A DNA stretch of 64,000 nt, taken from positions 1-64,000 of the forward strand of contig JANQKQ010000026.1 in assembly GCA_028281105.1 (NCBI GenBank), read 5' to 3'. How positions within the stretch are numbered: position 1 is the first letter of the stretch; each line of letters opens with the position of its first letter. This document shows, in pieces, positions 1 through 8,624 of this stretch. The notes beneath the pieces were generated by a model. It saw only the letters and a program-made list of their open reading frames with translations. It was not told the DNA's origin and ran no database searches. A program made the position numbers and the translations under genes. This DNA is from Rhizobiaceae bacterium. Its GTDB lineage: Bacteria; Pseudomonadota; Alphaproteobacteria; Rhizobiales; Rhizobiaceae.

Positions 1-680
1 GATGGTTCGACTATCTCAACATGCGCACCAACGGCTTCGACTTCCACATGGCCCTGGCCGGCGGCGAGGTTTCCTGGGAAGACGATCGGGTCAGGCAGAC
101 TTTCGCCAACTGGCGCGAGCTGATCGACATGGGCGGCTACATCGACAACCACCAGACCTATTCCTGGCAGGAAGCGCTGCCGTTCATGGTCAATGGCGAT
201 GCGGCGTACTACCTGATGGGCAACTTCGCGGTGGCGCCGTTGCGCGATGCCGGCCTTTCCGATGACCAACTCGACTTCTATCAGTTCCCGGCCATCAACC
301 CGGACGTCGAACTGGCCGAAGACGCGCCCACCGACTCCTTCCACATTCCGGCCAACGCGGCCAACAAGGAAGCGGCCCGTGAGTTCCTGCGCTTCGTGGT
401 CTCCGCGAACGTGCAGACCGAGATCAACAACGGCGCCAATCTCGGCCAGTTGCCGGTCAACTCGCAGTCTTCGGTGGATGACGACAAGTTCCTGAACGAA
501 GGCTTCGCCATGCTGTCGTCCAACAGCCCCGGCGGCGTCGCCCAGTTCTGGGACCGTGACGCGCCCGCCGAGATGGCCAAGGTGTCGATGGAAGGCTTCC
601 AGGAATTCATGGTCAAGCCGGACAATCTCGACCAGATCCTCGCCCGCCTGGAGCGTGCGCGCCAGCGCATCTACAAGTAG
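1..680 (+). CDS. Sugar ABC transporter substrate-binding protein, 5'-truncated
   Basis: C-terminal 225 residues of a periplasmic solute-binding protein of the family 1 carbohydrate type; the reading frame is open to the window edge, so the signal peptide and N-terminal lobe lie outside. Visible features are typical of the family: a stretch around GNFAVAPL and the segment PTDSFHIPANAANKEAA, which precedes a helix of the second lobe (AREFLRFVVS). Two MalF/MalG-like permeases follow, then galactosidases, so the ligand is probably an alpha- or beta-galactoside. No ATPase gene follows the permeases here, so the energising subunit must be encoded upstream or elsewhere. The family is certain; the ligand is inferred from context. 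Confidence 0.9.
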   Translation, partial: WFDYLNMRTNGFDFHMALAGGEVSWEDDRVRQTFANWRELIDMGGYIDNHQTYSWQEALPFMVNGDAAYYLMGNFAVAPLRDAGLSDDQLDFYQFPAINPDVELAEDAPTDSFHIPANAANKEAAREFLRFVVSANVQTEINNGANLGQLPVNSQSSVDDDKFLNEGFAMLSSNSPGGVAQFWDRDAPAEMAKVSMEGFQEFMVKPDNLDQILARLERARQRIYK

Positions 681-704
681 ACCGGCTAGGTTCTTAACAA
701 TACC

Positions 705-732
705 GTGTCGGGGGCGATTGCGCCCCCGACAC
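705..732 (+). promoter_or_regulatory. Perfect intergenic hairpin between binding-protein and permease genes
   Basis: Twelve base pairs (GTGTCGGGGGCG against its exact complement) close a four-base ATTG loop. It lies 24 bases after the binding-protein stop. No T-run follows, so it is not a classical intrinsic terminator. Such hairpins in ABC operons commonly protect the upstream mRNA from 3' exonucleases, so the binding protein is made in excess over the permeases; that role is inferred here. Confidence 0.75.
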
Positions 733-800
733 CCTGACTTACCGGCCCCGTTGGGCTATCCTCCGGGACCCGGACAGCACTTCAGGGGGGAAACCCAGGC

Positions 801-1742
801 ATGGTCGATGTGACACTCTCACAGGTCGCCGCAACGGACACCCGCAGCTGGTTCCGTCGCAACCAGATCGCCATCACGCCGTGGCTGTTCCTCGCCCCGG
901 GCCTGCTGTTCTTCCTGTTTTACGTCATTTTCCCGATCTTCCAGTCCTTCAACATCTCGCTGTATGAGTGGGACGGGCTGGGCCAGCCCGAATATATCGG
1001 GCTGAGAAACTACGAAGATTTGTATTGGGAGTTCGCCGACCGCGACGCCTTCTTCGTCTCGCTCACCAACAACGTCCTGTGGCTGTTTCTGTATCTGCTG
1101 GCGATTCCGGCGGGCCTGTTCATCGCGCTGTTCCTGAACCAGACGGTCACCGGCATCCGGCTTTACAAATCCCTGTTTTTCTTTCCGTTCGTGATCTCGC
1201 AGGTGGTCGTCGGCCTGGTATTCACCTGGTTCTACGACCCGACCTTCGGACTGCTTAACACCATGATCGGTTGGGTCGGGTTGGGGCCGATCAACGTGCT
1301 CGGCGACGAGCGTTTCGTGACCTACGGCATCATCGCCGCCGGCCTGTGGCCGCAGACGGCCTATTGCATGATCCTGTATCTGACCGGCCTGAATGCGGTC
1401 GACCCCGAACAGATCGAGGCCGGCCGGCTCGACGGCGCGCGGGGCTGGCGCATGCTGTGGTACATCATCGTGCCGCAATTGGCGCCGGCGACGTTCATCG
1501 CGTTTGTGGTCACCATCATTGGCGCGCTGCGCTCGTTCGACTTCATCGCCGTGATGACCCAGGGCGGACCGTTCGGGTCGTCGCGCGTGCTCGCCTTCTA
1601 CATGTTCGAGGTGGCGCTTTCCGAATATGGCTTCAGGATGGGCTACGGCGCGGCGATCGCGGTCGTCCTGTTCCTGATCATGTTGTGCTTCATCGCCTAC
1701 TTCCTGTGGTCGATGTATCGCGACGAGAAGGCGGGCCGCTGA
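801..1742 (+). CDS. Sugar ABC transporter permease, MalF/UgpA type
   Basis: Integral inner-membrane subunit of 313 residues with about six predicted hydrophobic segments, the first at roughly residues 28-50 (PWLFLAPGLLFFLFYVIF). The EAA loop that contacts the ATPase is visible near residue 205 (EAGRLDGARGW followed by IIVPQLAP). The start ATG is preceded by a purine-rich GGGGGGAAA stretch. It follows the binding-protein gene after a 120-base gap with a strong hairpin, and the second permease begins one base after its stop. It forms a heterodimer with the next gene product; substrate is inferred to be a galactoside. Confidence 0.93.
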   Translation: MVDVTLSQVAATDTRSWFRRNQIAITPWLFLAPGLLFFLFYVIFPIFQSFNISLYEWDGLGQPEYIGLRNYEDLYWEFADRDAFFVSLTNNVLWLFLYLLAIPAGLFIALFLNQTVTGIRLYKSLFFFPFVISQVVVGLVFTWFYDPTFGLLNTMIGWVGLGPINVLGDERFVTYGIIAAGLWPQTAYCMILYLTGLNAVDPEQIEAGRLDGARGWRMLWYIIVPQLAPATFIAFVVTIIGALRSFDFIAVMTQGGPFGSSRVLAFYMFEVALSEYGFRMGYGAAIAVVLFLIMLCFIAYFLWSMYRDEKAGR

Positions 1743-1743
1743 C

Positions 1744-2595
1744 ATGTTTCCCACCCCCATCCAACAGCGCCCGCGCCCGTTGCAGCTCACCTATCAGGGG
1801 CTGCTGCCCTTCGCGCTGGCGCTATGGCTGGCGCCGCTCATCGCCGTAGCGGTCTTCTCGATCAAGCCGGATTCCGATTTCACCACCGGCAATTATTGGG
1901 GCTGGCCGACCACGTTCGAGGGCTTCACCAACTACGGCAGGGTATTCTTTGATTCCGACATGCCGCGCTACATGCTGAACTCGGTGCTGATCACGGTGCC
2001 GACCGTTATCGGCGCGGTGGCGCTTTCGGCCATGACCGGTTTCGCGCTTGGCATCTACAGGTTCCGCTCGAACCTGTGGGTCTTCTTCATGTTCGTTGCC
2101 GGCAACTTCGTACCATTCCAGATCCTCATGGTGCCGGTTCGCGAACTCACCCTGGACATGGGGCTGTACAACACCAAGACCGGCCTGGTTCTGTTCCACA
2201 TCGCCTTTCAGACCGGTTTCTGTACCCTGTTCATGCGCAATTTCATCCGCGCGCTGCCCTTCGCTCTGATCGAAGCCGCCCGTGTGGAAGGAGTGGCCGA
2301 ATGGCGCATTTTCTGGTTCGTGGTCATGCCGCTGATGAAGCCGGCGGTCGCCGCGCTCTCGGTCTTGATCTTCACTTTCATTTGGAACGATTATTTCTGG
2401 GCCGTGGTTCTGACCCAGGGCGTCGAAAGCCAACCGGTTACGGCGGGCATCACCAGTTTCAACGCTCAGTTCCGCGCGGCCTACCACCTGATGAGCGCGG
2501 GCTCCATCGTCGCCGCGCTGCCTCCGGTAGTGATGTTCTTCCTGATGCAAAAGCACTTCATCGCCGGCCTGACGCTGGGTGCCACCAAGGGATAG
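1744..2595 (+). CDS. Sugar ABC transporter permease, MalG/UgpE type
   Basis: Second membrane subunit of the importer, 283 residues with about six hydrophobic segments. The EAA loop is at about residues 175-200 (IEAARVEGVAEW then VVMPLMKP), and the C-terminal part has the family segment FIWNDYFWAVVL. It starts one base after the stop of the first permease, and the GH4 gene follows within seven bases, so the whole block is one transcript. The MalG-type fold is clear; the ligand is not readable from sequence. Confidence 0.93.
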   Translation: MFPTPIQQRPRPLQLTYQGLLPFALALWLAPLIAVAVFSIKPDSDFTTGNYWGWPTTFEGFTNYGRVFFDSDMPRYMLNSVLITVPTVIGAVALSAMTGFALGIYRFRSNLWVFFMFVAGNFVPFQILMVPVRELTLDMGLYNTKTGLVLFHIAFQTGFCTLFMRNFIRALPFALIEAARVEGVAEWRIFWFVVMPLMKPAVAALSVLIFTFIWNDYFWAVVLTQGVESQPVTAGITSFNAQFRAAYHLMSAGSIVAALPPVVMFFLMQKHFIAGLTLGATKG

Positions 2596-2602
2596 CCGTG
2601 AG

Positions 2603-3976
2603 ATGACAGGCCCGCGAATAGCCTTCGTTGGAGCCGGCTCGACGGTGTTCATGAAGAACATCGTCGCGGACGTGCTGCTGCGCCCCGCACTGACGGGCGC
2701 CCACATCGCGCTCATGGACATCGATTCCGAACGCCTGCGCCAATCGGAGATTGTCGCGCGCAAGATCATCGATTCCGTCGGGGCGCCGGCTCAGCTCCTC
2801 GCCACCACCGATCGGCGCAAGGCGCTGGACGGTGCGGACTTCGTCATCGTCGCCTTCCAGATCGGCGGCTACGAACCCTGCACGGTGACCGACTTCGAGA
2901 TCCCGAAGAAATACGGCCTGCGCCAGACCATCGCCGACACGCTGGGCATCGGCGGCATCATGCGAGGGCTGCGCACGGTACCGCATCTGTGGGACCTGTG
3001 CGCCGACATGATGGAGCTGTGCCCGCACGCCCTGTTGCTGCAGCACGTCAATCCGATGGCGATCAACACCTGGGCGATCGGCGCGAGGTTTCCGCGTATT
3101 CGCCAGGTCGGCCTGTGTCATTCGGTCGAATATACCTGCCGCGAGCTGGCGCACGATCTGGATTTGAGCGTCGACGATCTGCGCTACCGGGTGGCGGGCA
3201 TCAACCACATGGCGTTCTTCCTCGAGCTGGAACGCCGCCTCGACGACGGCTCCTGGTGCGACGTCTATCCGCTGCTGCGCGACGGCTATCGCGCCGGCCG
3301 CATCCCCAAGCCCAACGTTTCGAACCCGCGCTGCCCGAACAAGGTGCGCTACGAGATGATGATGCGAACGGGCTATTTCGTCACCGAAAGCTCCGAGCAT
3401 TTCGCCGAATACGTGCCTTATTTCATCAAGCGCGGACGCGAGGACCTGATCGAGCGGTTCGAGGTCCCGCTGGACGAGTATCCCAGGCGCTGCGTGGAGC
3501 AGGTCGAGCAGTGGAGGTCGCTGGCGGCCAGATACACCGGGCCCGACCCGATCGAAGTCGAACCGTCGGTGGAAAACGCCGCGCCGATCATCGACGCGAT
3601 CACCACCGGCAGGCCGACGACGATCTACGGCAACGTGATCAACGGTGGCGCGATCACCTCGCTGCCCGACGAATGCGCCGTGGAGGTGCCGTGCCTGGTC
3701 GACGCCAACGGCGTCCAGCCGACGGTCGTCGGCAACCTGCCGCCGCAACTGACCGCACTCATGCGCACCAACATCAATGTGCAGGAGCTGGTGGTCGCCG
3801 CGCTGATGGAGGAAAACCGCGAACATGTGTTCCATGCCGCGATGGTCGACCCGCACTGCGCGGCCGAGTTGGATCTCGATCAAATCTGGTCGATGACGGA
3901 GGAATTGATAGACGCCCACGGCGACTGGCTGCCCCCGTGGCTGCACCGACGCCAACACGAGGAGGCAGCCGAATGA
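2603..3976 (+). CDS. melA: GH4 family glycosidase, alpha-galactosidase (MelA) type
   Basis: 457-residue NAD- and Mn-dependent glycosidase that acts by transient oxidation at C3. The Rossmann motif FVGAGSTVF is at the N terminus. The metal-site segments GLCHSVEYT (Cys-His) and AGINHMAFF (His) have the MelA form rather than the AglA or phospho-beta-glucosidase forms. An open frame extends back to 2579, inside the permease gene, but the ATG at 2603 places the Rossmann motif correctly. It would release galactose (or galacturonate, since some GH4 enzymes are alpha-galacturonidases) from imported alpha-linked sugars. The neighbouring galactose pathway favours galactosidase. Confidence 0.85.
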   Translation: MTGPRIAFVGAGSTVFMKNIVADVLLRPALTGAHIALMDIDSERLRQSEIVARKIIDSVGAPAQLLATTDRRKALDGADFVIVAFQIGGYEPCTVTDFEIPKKYGLRQTIADTLGIGGIMRGLRTVPHLWDLCADMMELCPHALLLQHVNPMAINTWAIGARFPRIRQVGLCHSVEYTCRELAHDLDLSVDDLRYRVAGINHMAFFLELERRLDDGSWCDVYPLLRDGYRAGRIPKPNVSNPRCPNKVRYEMMMRTGYFVTESSEHFAEYVPYFIKRGREDLIERFEVPLDEYPRRCVEQVEQWRSLAARYTGPDPIEVEPSVENAAPIIDAITTGRPTTIYGNVINGGAITSLPDECAVEVPCLVDANGVQPTVVGNLPPQLTALMRTNINVQELVVAALMEENREHVFHAAMVDPHCAAELDLDQIWSMTEELIDAHGDWLPPWLHRRQHEEAAE

Positions 3977-4743
3977 GCGTTCGCACCATCTTTCCCGATC
4001 TAAAGGGCAAGTCCGTTTTTATCACCGGCGGCGGATCGGGCATAGGCGGCGCGCTCACCCGCGGCTTCATCGCCCAGGGCGCGAAAGTCGCCTTCGTCCA
4101 GCGCTCCGACGCTACGCAGCTGTGCGACGAGCTGGAGGCCGAGTTCGGCAACCGTCCGCTGTTCATCGCCACCGACATCACCGACATCGATGCGCTCAGG
4201 AAATCGATCGACCAGGCCCGCGCGGCACACGGACCGATCGAAGTGCTGGTCAACAACGCCGCGTCGGACAACCGCCATACGCTCGACGAGTACTCGCCCG
4301 AAGACTGGGACGCCTCGTTCAACATCAATCTGCGGCCGCACTTCTTCACCGCCCAGGCTGTGGCCGACGACATGCGCGCGGCAGGCGGCGGTGCGATCGT
4401 CAATTTCTCGTCCATCGCCTACATCATGGGCATCGCCGGTTTTCCGGCCTACGCGGCGGCCAAATCGGGCATCAACGGCCTCACCCGCGCGCTGGCGCGC
4501 GAACTGGGTCCGCACAACATCCGGGTCAATGCGCTGCTGCCCGGCTGGGTACTGACCCAGCGGCAGAAGGATCTGTGGGTGACGGAGGAGGGACTGACGG
4601 CGCACCTGGAGCGCCAGGCACTCGACCGCGAACTGGTGCCCGAAGACATGGTCGAGCCCACCTTGTTCCTGGCGTCCGATGCATCGCGGGCGATGACCGG
4701 CCAGGCGCTGGTGGTCGATGGCGGCGTGGTGGTGACCGGATGA
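3973..4743 (+). CDS. SDR-family sugar dehydrogenase, probable galactose 1-dehydrogenase
   Basis: 256-residue classical short-chain dehydrogenase. The cofactor motif TGGGSGIG is at residues 18-25, VNNAAS follows in the middle, and the catalytic Ser plus YAAAK are in NFSSIAYIMG...YAAAKSG. Its ATG overlaps the stop of the GH4 gene (ATGA), so translation is probably coupled. Next to a 2-keto-3-deoxygalactonate kinase and a lactonase, the fitting reaction is NAD(P)-dependent oxidation of D-galactose to the lactone. SDR sequence alone does not fix the substrate; a fucose or arabinose dehydrogenase is possible. Confidence 0.8.
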   Translation: MSVRTIFPDLKGKSVFITGGGSGIGGALTRGFIAQGAKVAFVQRSDATQLCDELEAEFGNRPLFIATDITDIDALRKSIDQARAAHGPIEVLVNNAASDNRHTLDEYSPEDWDASFNINLRPHFFTAQAVADDMRAAGGGAIVNFSSIAYIMGIAGFPAYAAAKSGINGLTRALARELGPHNIRVNALLPGWVLTQRQKDLWVTEEGLTAHLERQALDRELVPEDMVEPTLFLASDASRAMTGQALVVDGGVVVTG

Positions 4744-5687
4744 CACCGTTTTGCGCGGTTGTGGATTGGGGCACCACCAGTTTTCGTTTGTGGGTCCTGT
4801 GCGCCGACGGCACCGTGCTGGCCGAACGCACCAGCCATGAGGGCATGCTGCAGGCTGGCAGCAACGGTTTTCAGGCAACGCTTGAGGCGCATCTCGTCGC
4901 GCTTGAGGTCGACGCGGGCGTGCCGGTGGTCATCTGCGGCATGGCCGGCTCGCGCCAGGGCTGGCGAGAAGCACGATATGTGGAAACCCCGGTCGATGTG
5001 CGTGCGATCGTCGACTGCGCGGTGCCCGTACCGGCTGCCGGGCGCGAGATCCGCATTCTGCCGGGTATCGCCCAGCGCGATCCCGCCGAACCCGAGGTGC
5101 TGCGCGGCGAGGAGACCCAGTTGCTGGGGATCATCGACGCCCTCCCGGCCGACGCCCTGGTCTGCCTGCCCGGCACCCACTCCAAGTGGATTGAACTGGT
5201 CGATGGCAAAGTGGCCCGTTTTTCCACCTATTTGAGCGGAGAACTGTACGCGCTGCTGCTCAACCATTCGATTCTACGGCTGGCGATCGATGAGTCAGCC
5301 CGCGTTTCGCCGCAGGTGCCCGAATTCCTCGACGCGGTCACGACCGCGATCGCCAATCCGGCGCAAATTGCCAATCAACTGTTCTCCATTCGCTCCTCGC
5401 AACTACTGGGGTACTCCGATCGCAACGGCGCGGCCGCGGCGCTGTCGGGTAGCGTTATCGGGCTGGAACTGGCCGGCGTAATGTCGCGACATGGGCCGCT
5501 AGCCGATGTTCATCTGGTCGCCAAGGGCGAACTTGCCGAACCCTACAAGTGCGCCCTTAAGGCCGCCGGCGCGAGCGTTCATCTACACGATGCCGACACC
5601 GCGGTCCGCAAAGGGCTGCTGTTCGCCGCTAGCACGTTCTGGCCGGTGGAAGAGGGACGCCAGCGGCGGCATGCGCATCCCGGATAG
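4740..5687 (+). CDS. dgoK: 2-keto-3-deoxygalactonate kinase
   Basis: 315-residue kinase of the DgoK family, phosphorylating 2-dehydro-3-deoxy-D-galactonate at C6. Diagnostic segments are the N-terminal VDWGTTSFRLW phosphate loop, CGMAGSRQGW with an YVETP segment, and LPGTHSKWI near residue 140. It overlaps the dehydrogenase stop by four bases. This gene anchors the pathway assignment, because its product commits the operon to the phosphorylated De Ley-Doudoroff route. The matching 2-keto-3-deoxy-6-phosphogalactonate aldolase (dgoA) is absent from the window, presumably upstream of position 1 or elsewhere. Confidence 0.92.
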   Translation: MTPFCAVVDWGTTSFRLWVLCADGTVLAERTSHEGMLQAGSNGFQATLEAHLVALEVDAGVPVVICGMAGSRQGWREARYVETPVDVRAIVDCAVPVPAAGREIRILPGIAQRDPAEPEVLRGEETQLLGIIDALPADALVCLPGTHSKWIELVDGKVARFSTYLSGELYALLLNHSILRLAIDESARVSPQVPEFLDAVTTAIANPAQIANQLFSIRSSQLLGYSDRNGAAAALSGSVIGLELAGVMSRHGPLADVHLVAKGELAEPYKCALKAAGASVHLHDADTAVRKGLLFAASTFWPVEEGRQRRHAHPG

Positions 5688-5787
5688 GCGATTTTCATCG
5701 ATTGGCGTATGAGCGATATAGCCGGACATGAGAGCCGGCGCCGGACGGCGCTGCGGGCACGCAAGATCTTAAAATGGGGTAGCGGAC

Positions 5788-6657
5788 TTGGATCACGAGA
5801 TACTTGATGAAACCAAATGCGAACTGGGTGAGGGTCCCACCTACGACCCGGCCCAGGACAAGGCGTGGTGGTTCGACATCGCCGGTAAGAAATTGTTCGA
5901 GCACGATTTCGCCAGCGCGCGCACGAGCGGCTACGATCTGCCGGTAATGGCCAGCATGCTGGGCGTGGTTGACGAGGCGACCCAGCTTGTAGCCACCGAG
6001 GATGGGCTGTATTTGCGCGACACCGCCACCAATCGGATGACCTTGCATCATCCGCTGGAGGCCGACGACACGATTACCCGATCCAATGACGGGCGCGTTC
6101 ATTCCTCCGGCGCACTGTGGATCGGCACCATGGGCAAGGCGGCCGAGCCCGAAGCCGGCGCGATCTACTGGTTCCGCGCCGGGGAACTGCGGCAACTGTT
6201 CGCCAACGTCTCGATCCCCAACGCGATCTGCTTCTCTCCGACGAGCGATACAGCCTACTTCACCGACTCGGCCAAGGGCCTGCTGATGCGCGTGGCCATC
6301 GATCCGCAGACCGCCTTGCCGACCGGCGAACCGCAGGTCCTCCACGACCACCGCGCGGCCAAAGGCGCCATTGACGGGGCCGTCGTCGACGCGCACGGCA
6401 TGATCTGGAACGCCGCGTGGGGCGCGGCATGCCTCAACGCGTTCGCGCCCGAAGGTTCGCTTGAGCGCACCATTCGCCTGCCCGTGCGCCAGCCCACCTG
6501 CCCGGCGTTCATCGGGCGCAAGCTCGATCGCCTGCTGGTCACCTCGGCCTGGCAGGGCATGAGCGACGAACGCCGCGCCGCCGATGTCGATGGCGGCAAG
6601 ACGCTGATTGCCGATCTTGCGGTGGAAGGGCGCGCCGAGCCCCGGGTCACGCCATGA
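5788..6657 (+). CDS. SMP-30/gluconolactonase-family sugar lactonase
   Basis: 289-residue six-bladed beta-propeller lactonase. The metal-ligand region CELGEGPTYD is at residues 9-18, SNDGRVHSSGALWIGTMG carries the conserved Asn, and a later Asp lies in DGAVVDAHG. The first blade pattern is at the extreme N terminus, so the TTG at 5788 is taken as the start, preceded by a GGGG stretch; no better ATG exists upstream. In this operon it should hydrolyse galactonolactone to galactonate. A variation is IPNAICFSP where NG is usual. A 100-base gap separates it from dgoK, the largest inside this part of the operon. Confidence 0.88.
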   Translation: MDHEILDETKCELGEGPTYDPAQDKAWWFDIAGKKLFEHDFASARTSGYDLPVMASMLGVVDEATQLVATEDGLYLRDTATNRMTLHHPLEADDTITRSNDGRVHSSGALWIGTMGKAAEPEAGAIYWFRAGELRQLFANVSIPNAICFSPTSDTAYFTDSAKGLLMRVAIDPQTALPTGEPQVLHDHRAAKGAIDGAVVDAHGMIWNAAWGAACLNAFAPEGSLERTIRLPVRQPTCPAFIGRKLDRLLVTSAWQGMSDERRAADVDGGKTLIADLAVEGRAEPRVTP

Positions 6658-8624
6658 ACGAGGCCGCTACGAGCCGATCGATCGGCGTGTGCTACTATCC
6701 CGAGCAGTGGCCGCAGAATACCTGGGAGCCCGACGCCGCGCGCATGGCGGAGCTGGGTATCTCGGTGGTGCGCGTAGGTGAGTTCGCCTGGTCGCAGCTG
6801 GAGCCGGCGCGCGGCGACTTTCGGTTCGACTGGCTGGAACGGTCGATCGATATCCTCGCGGCGGCGGGGCACTCCGTCGTCATGTGCACGCCGACCACCG
6901 CACCGCCAAAATGGCTGGTCGACGAAATGCCGGACATGCTGCCCGTGGGGGCCGATGGCCGCCAGCGCCAGTTCGGTTCGCGCCGCCACTACTGTTTCTC
7001 CCATCAAGGATATCGCCGCGAGTGCGCCCGCATCACCCGGGCGCTGGCCGAGAAATTCGGTTCTCACCAGGCAGTCACTACCTGGCAGACCGACAATGAA
7101 TATGGCTGCCACGAGACCACCCTGTCTTATTCGACTGCCGCCCGCGACGGGTTCCGCCAATGGCTCGCCGCGCGCTACGGCACCGTCGAGGAACTCAATG
7201 AAAGATGGGGCAACCGGTTCTGGTCGATGGAATATCCCTCATTCGACGCCGTCGAACTGCCACACAATCCAGTTGCCCAGTTCAGTCCGATTCACGTTCT
7301 GGACTTCCGCCGGTATTCGTCGGACCAGGTCGTCGCCTTCAATCGCATCCAGGTCGACATCCTGCGCGAACTCTCGCCCGGTCGTGACATCGTTCACAAC
7401 TTCATGGGCCGCATCCTGTCCTTCGATCATTTCGACGTGGGCGGCGATCTCGATATCTCGTCTTGGGATGCCTACCCGCTGGGCAAGCTGATCGACCGGA
7501 CCCGCTCAACCCAGGAACGCCAGCGGCGGTTCATGCGCGCCGGCGAACCGGACTTCCAGGCCTTCCATCACGATCTGTATCGGGCGACTTCGAAAGGCCG
7601 ATGGTGGATCATGGAACAGCAGCCCGGTCCGGTGAACTGGGCGCCCTTCAACCCGGCCCCCCGCGACGGCATGGTGCGGCTGTGGGGGTTGGAGGCCTTC
7701 GCGCACGGAGCCGAGACCGTCAGCTACTTTCGCTGGCGCCAGGCCCGCCACGCCCAGGAACAGATGCATGCCGGCCTGATGCGTCCGGACGGCGTCGAGG
7801 CGCCGGCGGCGGACGAAGTGCGCGAGCTCAAAAGCGCCATCGATGCGCTCGGCTGGCAGCCCACAACAAAGGCGGATGTGGCCATCATCTTCGACTATCC
7901 GTCCCAATGGGCCTGGGAGATTCAGCCTCACGGCACGGATTTCGACTATTTCGACTTGAACTTCACGATCTACCGCGCGCTGCGCGGGCTGGGCCTGTCG
8001 GTCGACATCGTCTCGTCGCGCGACCCCGATCTCGCCGGGCGCAAACTGGCGGTCGTGGCTGGCCTGTTCTGCTGGAACGAAGCTCTGGTGGACGCGCTAC
8101 GCGATTTCGACGGCCAGGTCCTGATAGGCCCGCGCAGCGGCTCGAAAACCCAGGATTTCGCTATTCCCGAGGCGATGCCGCCCGACCTGCCGGAGGATCT
8201 GCTGGACATCACCGTGACCCGGGTCGAGAGCATACGCGGGGACTGCCCGATCCCGGTGGAAGGCGGCGGAAGTTTCCGCACGTGGCACGAGTTCGTCGAA
8301 GTGGGCGAAAAGGCCAACATCACCGCGAAGACCGCCGATGGCAATCCCGCCGTGGTGAGCCAGGCCAATGTCTCGTATTGGTGCGGCTGGCCGGACGAGG
8401 AGTTGAGGGACCGCCTGATCAACCAGGCCGCGAACGAAGCCGGCATCGCGACCCACACGTTGCCCGACGGCGTGCGCTTGCGCCGCTGCGGTGACCACCT
8501 GTTCGTCTTCAACTACGCCGACGAAGAGTTCGACCTGGGCGACCTGCTACCCGATGCGGAACCGATCCTGGGCGAAACGATGTTGAAACCGTCCGGCGTG
8601 ACGGTGTTTAACATCAAGCCATGA
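6654..8624 (+). CDS. GH42 beta-galactosidase
   Basis: 656-residue glycoside hydrolase of family 42 with an (alpha/beta)8 catalytic domain, a trimerisation domain and a small C-terminal beta domain. The N-terminal family signature is CYYPEQW. The acid/base Glu is at residue 149 (TDNEYG) and the nucleophile Glu at 321 (WIMEQQPG); their spacing fits the family. There is no signal peptide, so hydrolysis is cytoplasmic after import. The ATG overlaps the lactonase stop. Some GH42 enzymes also act on alpha-L-arabinopyranosides, so a minor alternative substrate is possible, but galactose release fits the operon. Confidence 0.94.
   Translation: MNEAATSRSIGVCYYPEQWPQNTWEPDAARMAELGISVVRVGEFAWSQLEPARGDFRFDWLERSIDILAAAGHSVVMCTPTTAPPKWLVDEMPDMLPVGADGRQRQFGSRRHYCFSHQGYRRECARITRALAEKFGSHQAVTTWQTDNEYGCHETTLSYSTAARDGFRQWLAARYGTVEELNERWGNRFWSMEYPSFDAVELPHNPVAQFSPIHVLDFRRYSSDQVVAFNRIQVDILRELSPGRDIVHNFMGRILSFDHFDVGGDLDISSWDAYPLGKLIDRTRSTQERQRRFMRAGEPDFQAFHHDLYRATSKGRWWIMEQQPGPVNWAPFNPAPRDGMVRLWGLEAFAHGAETVSYFRWRQARHAQEQMHAGLMRPDGVEAPAADEVRELKSAIDALGWQPTTKADVAIIFDYPSQWAWEIQPHGTDFDYFDLNFTIYRALRGLGLSVDIVSSRDPDLAGRKLAVVAGLFCWNEALVDALRDFDGQVLIGPRSGSKTQDFAIPEAMPPDLPEDLLDITVTRVESIRGDCPIPVEGGGSFRTWHEFVEVGEKANITAKTADGNPAVVSQANVSYWCGWPDEELRDRLINQAANEAGIATHTLPDGVRLRRCGDHLFVFNYADEEFDLGDLLPDAEPILGETMLKPSGVTVFNIKP

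Noticed and set aside
819-1790. Long open frame antisense to the first sugar permease
   Set aside because: The product is a charged low-complexity sequence and the sense strand encodes a clear permease.
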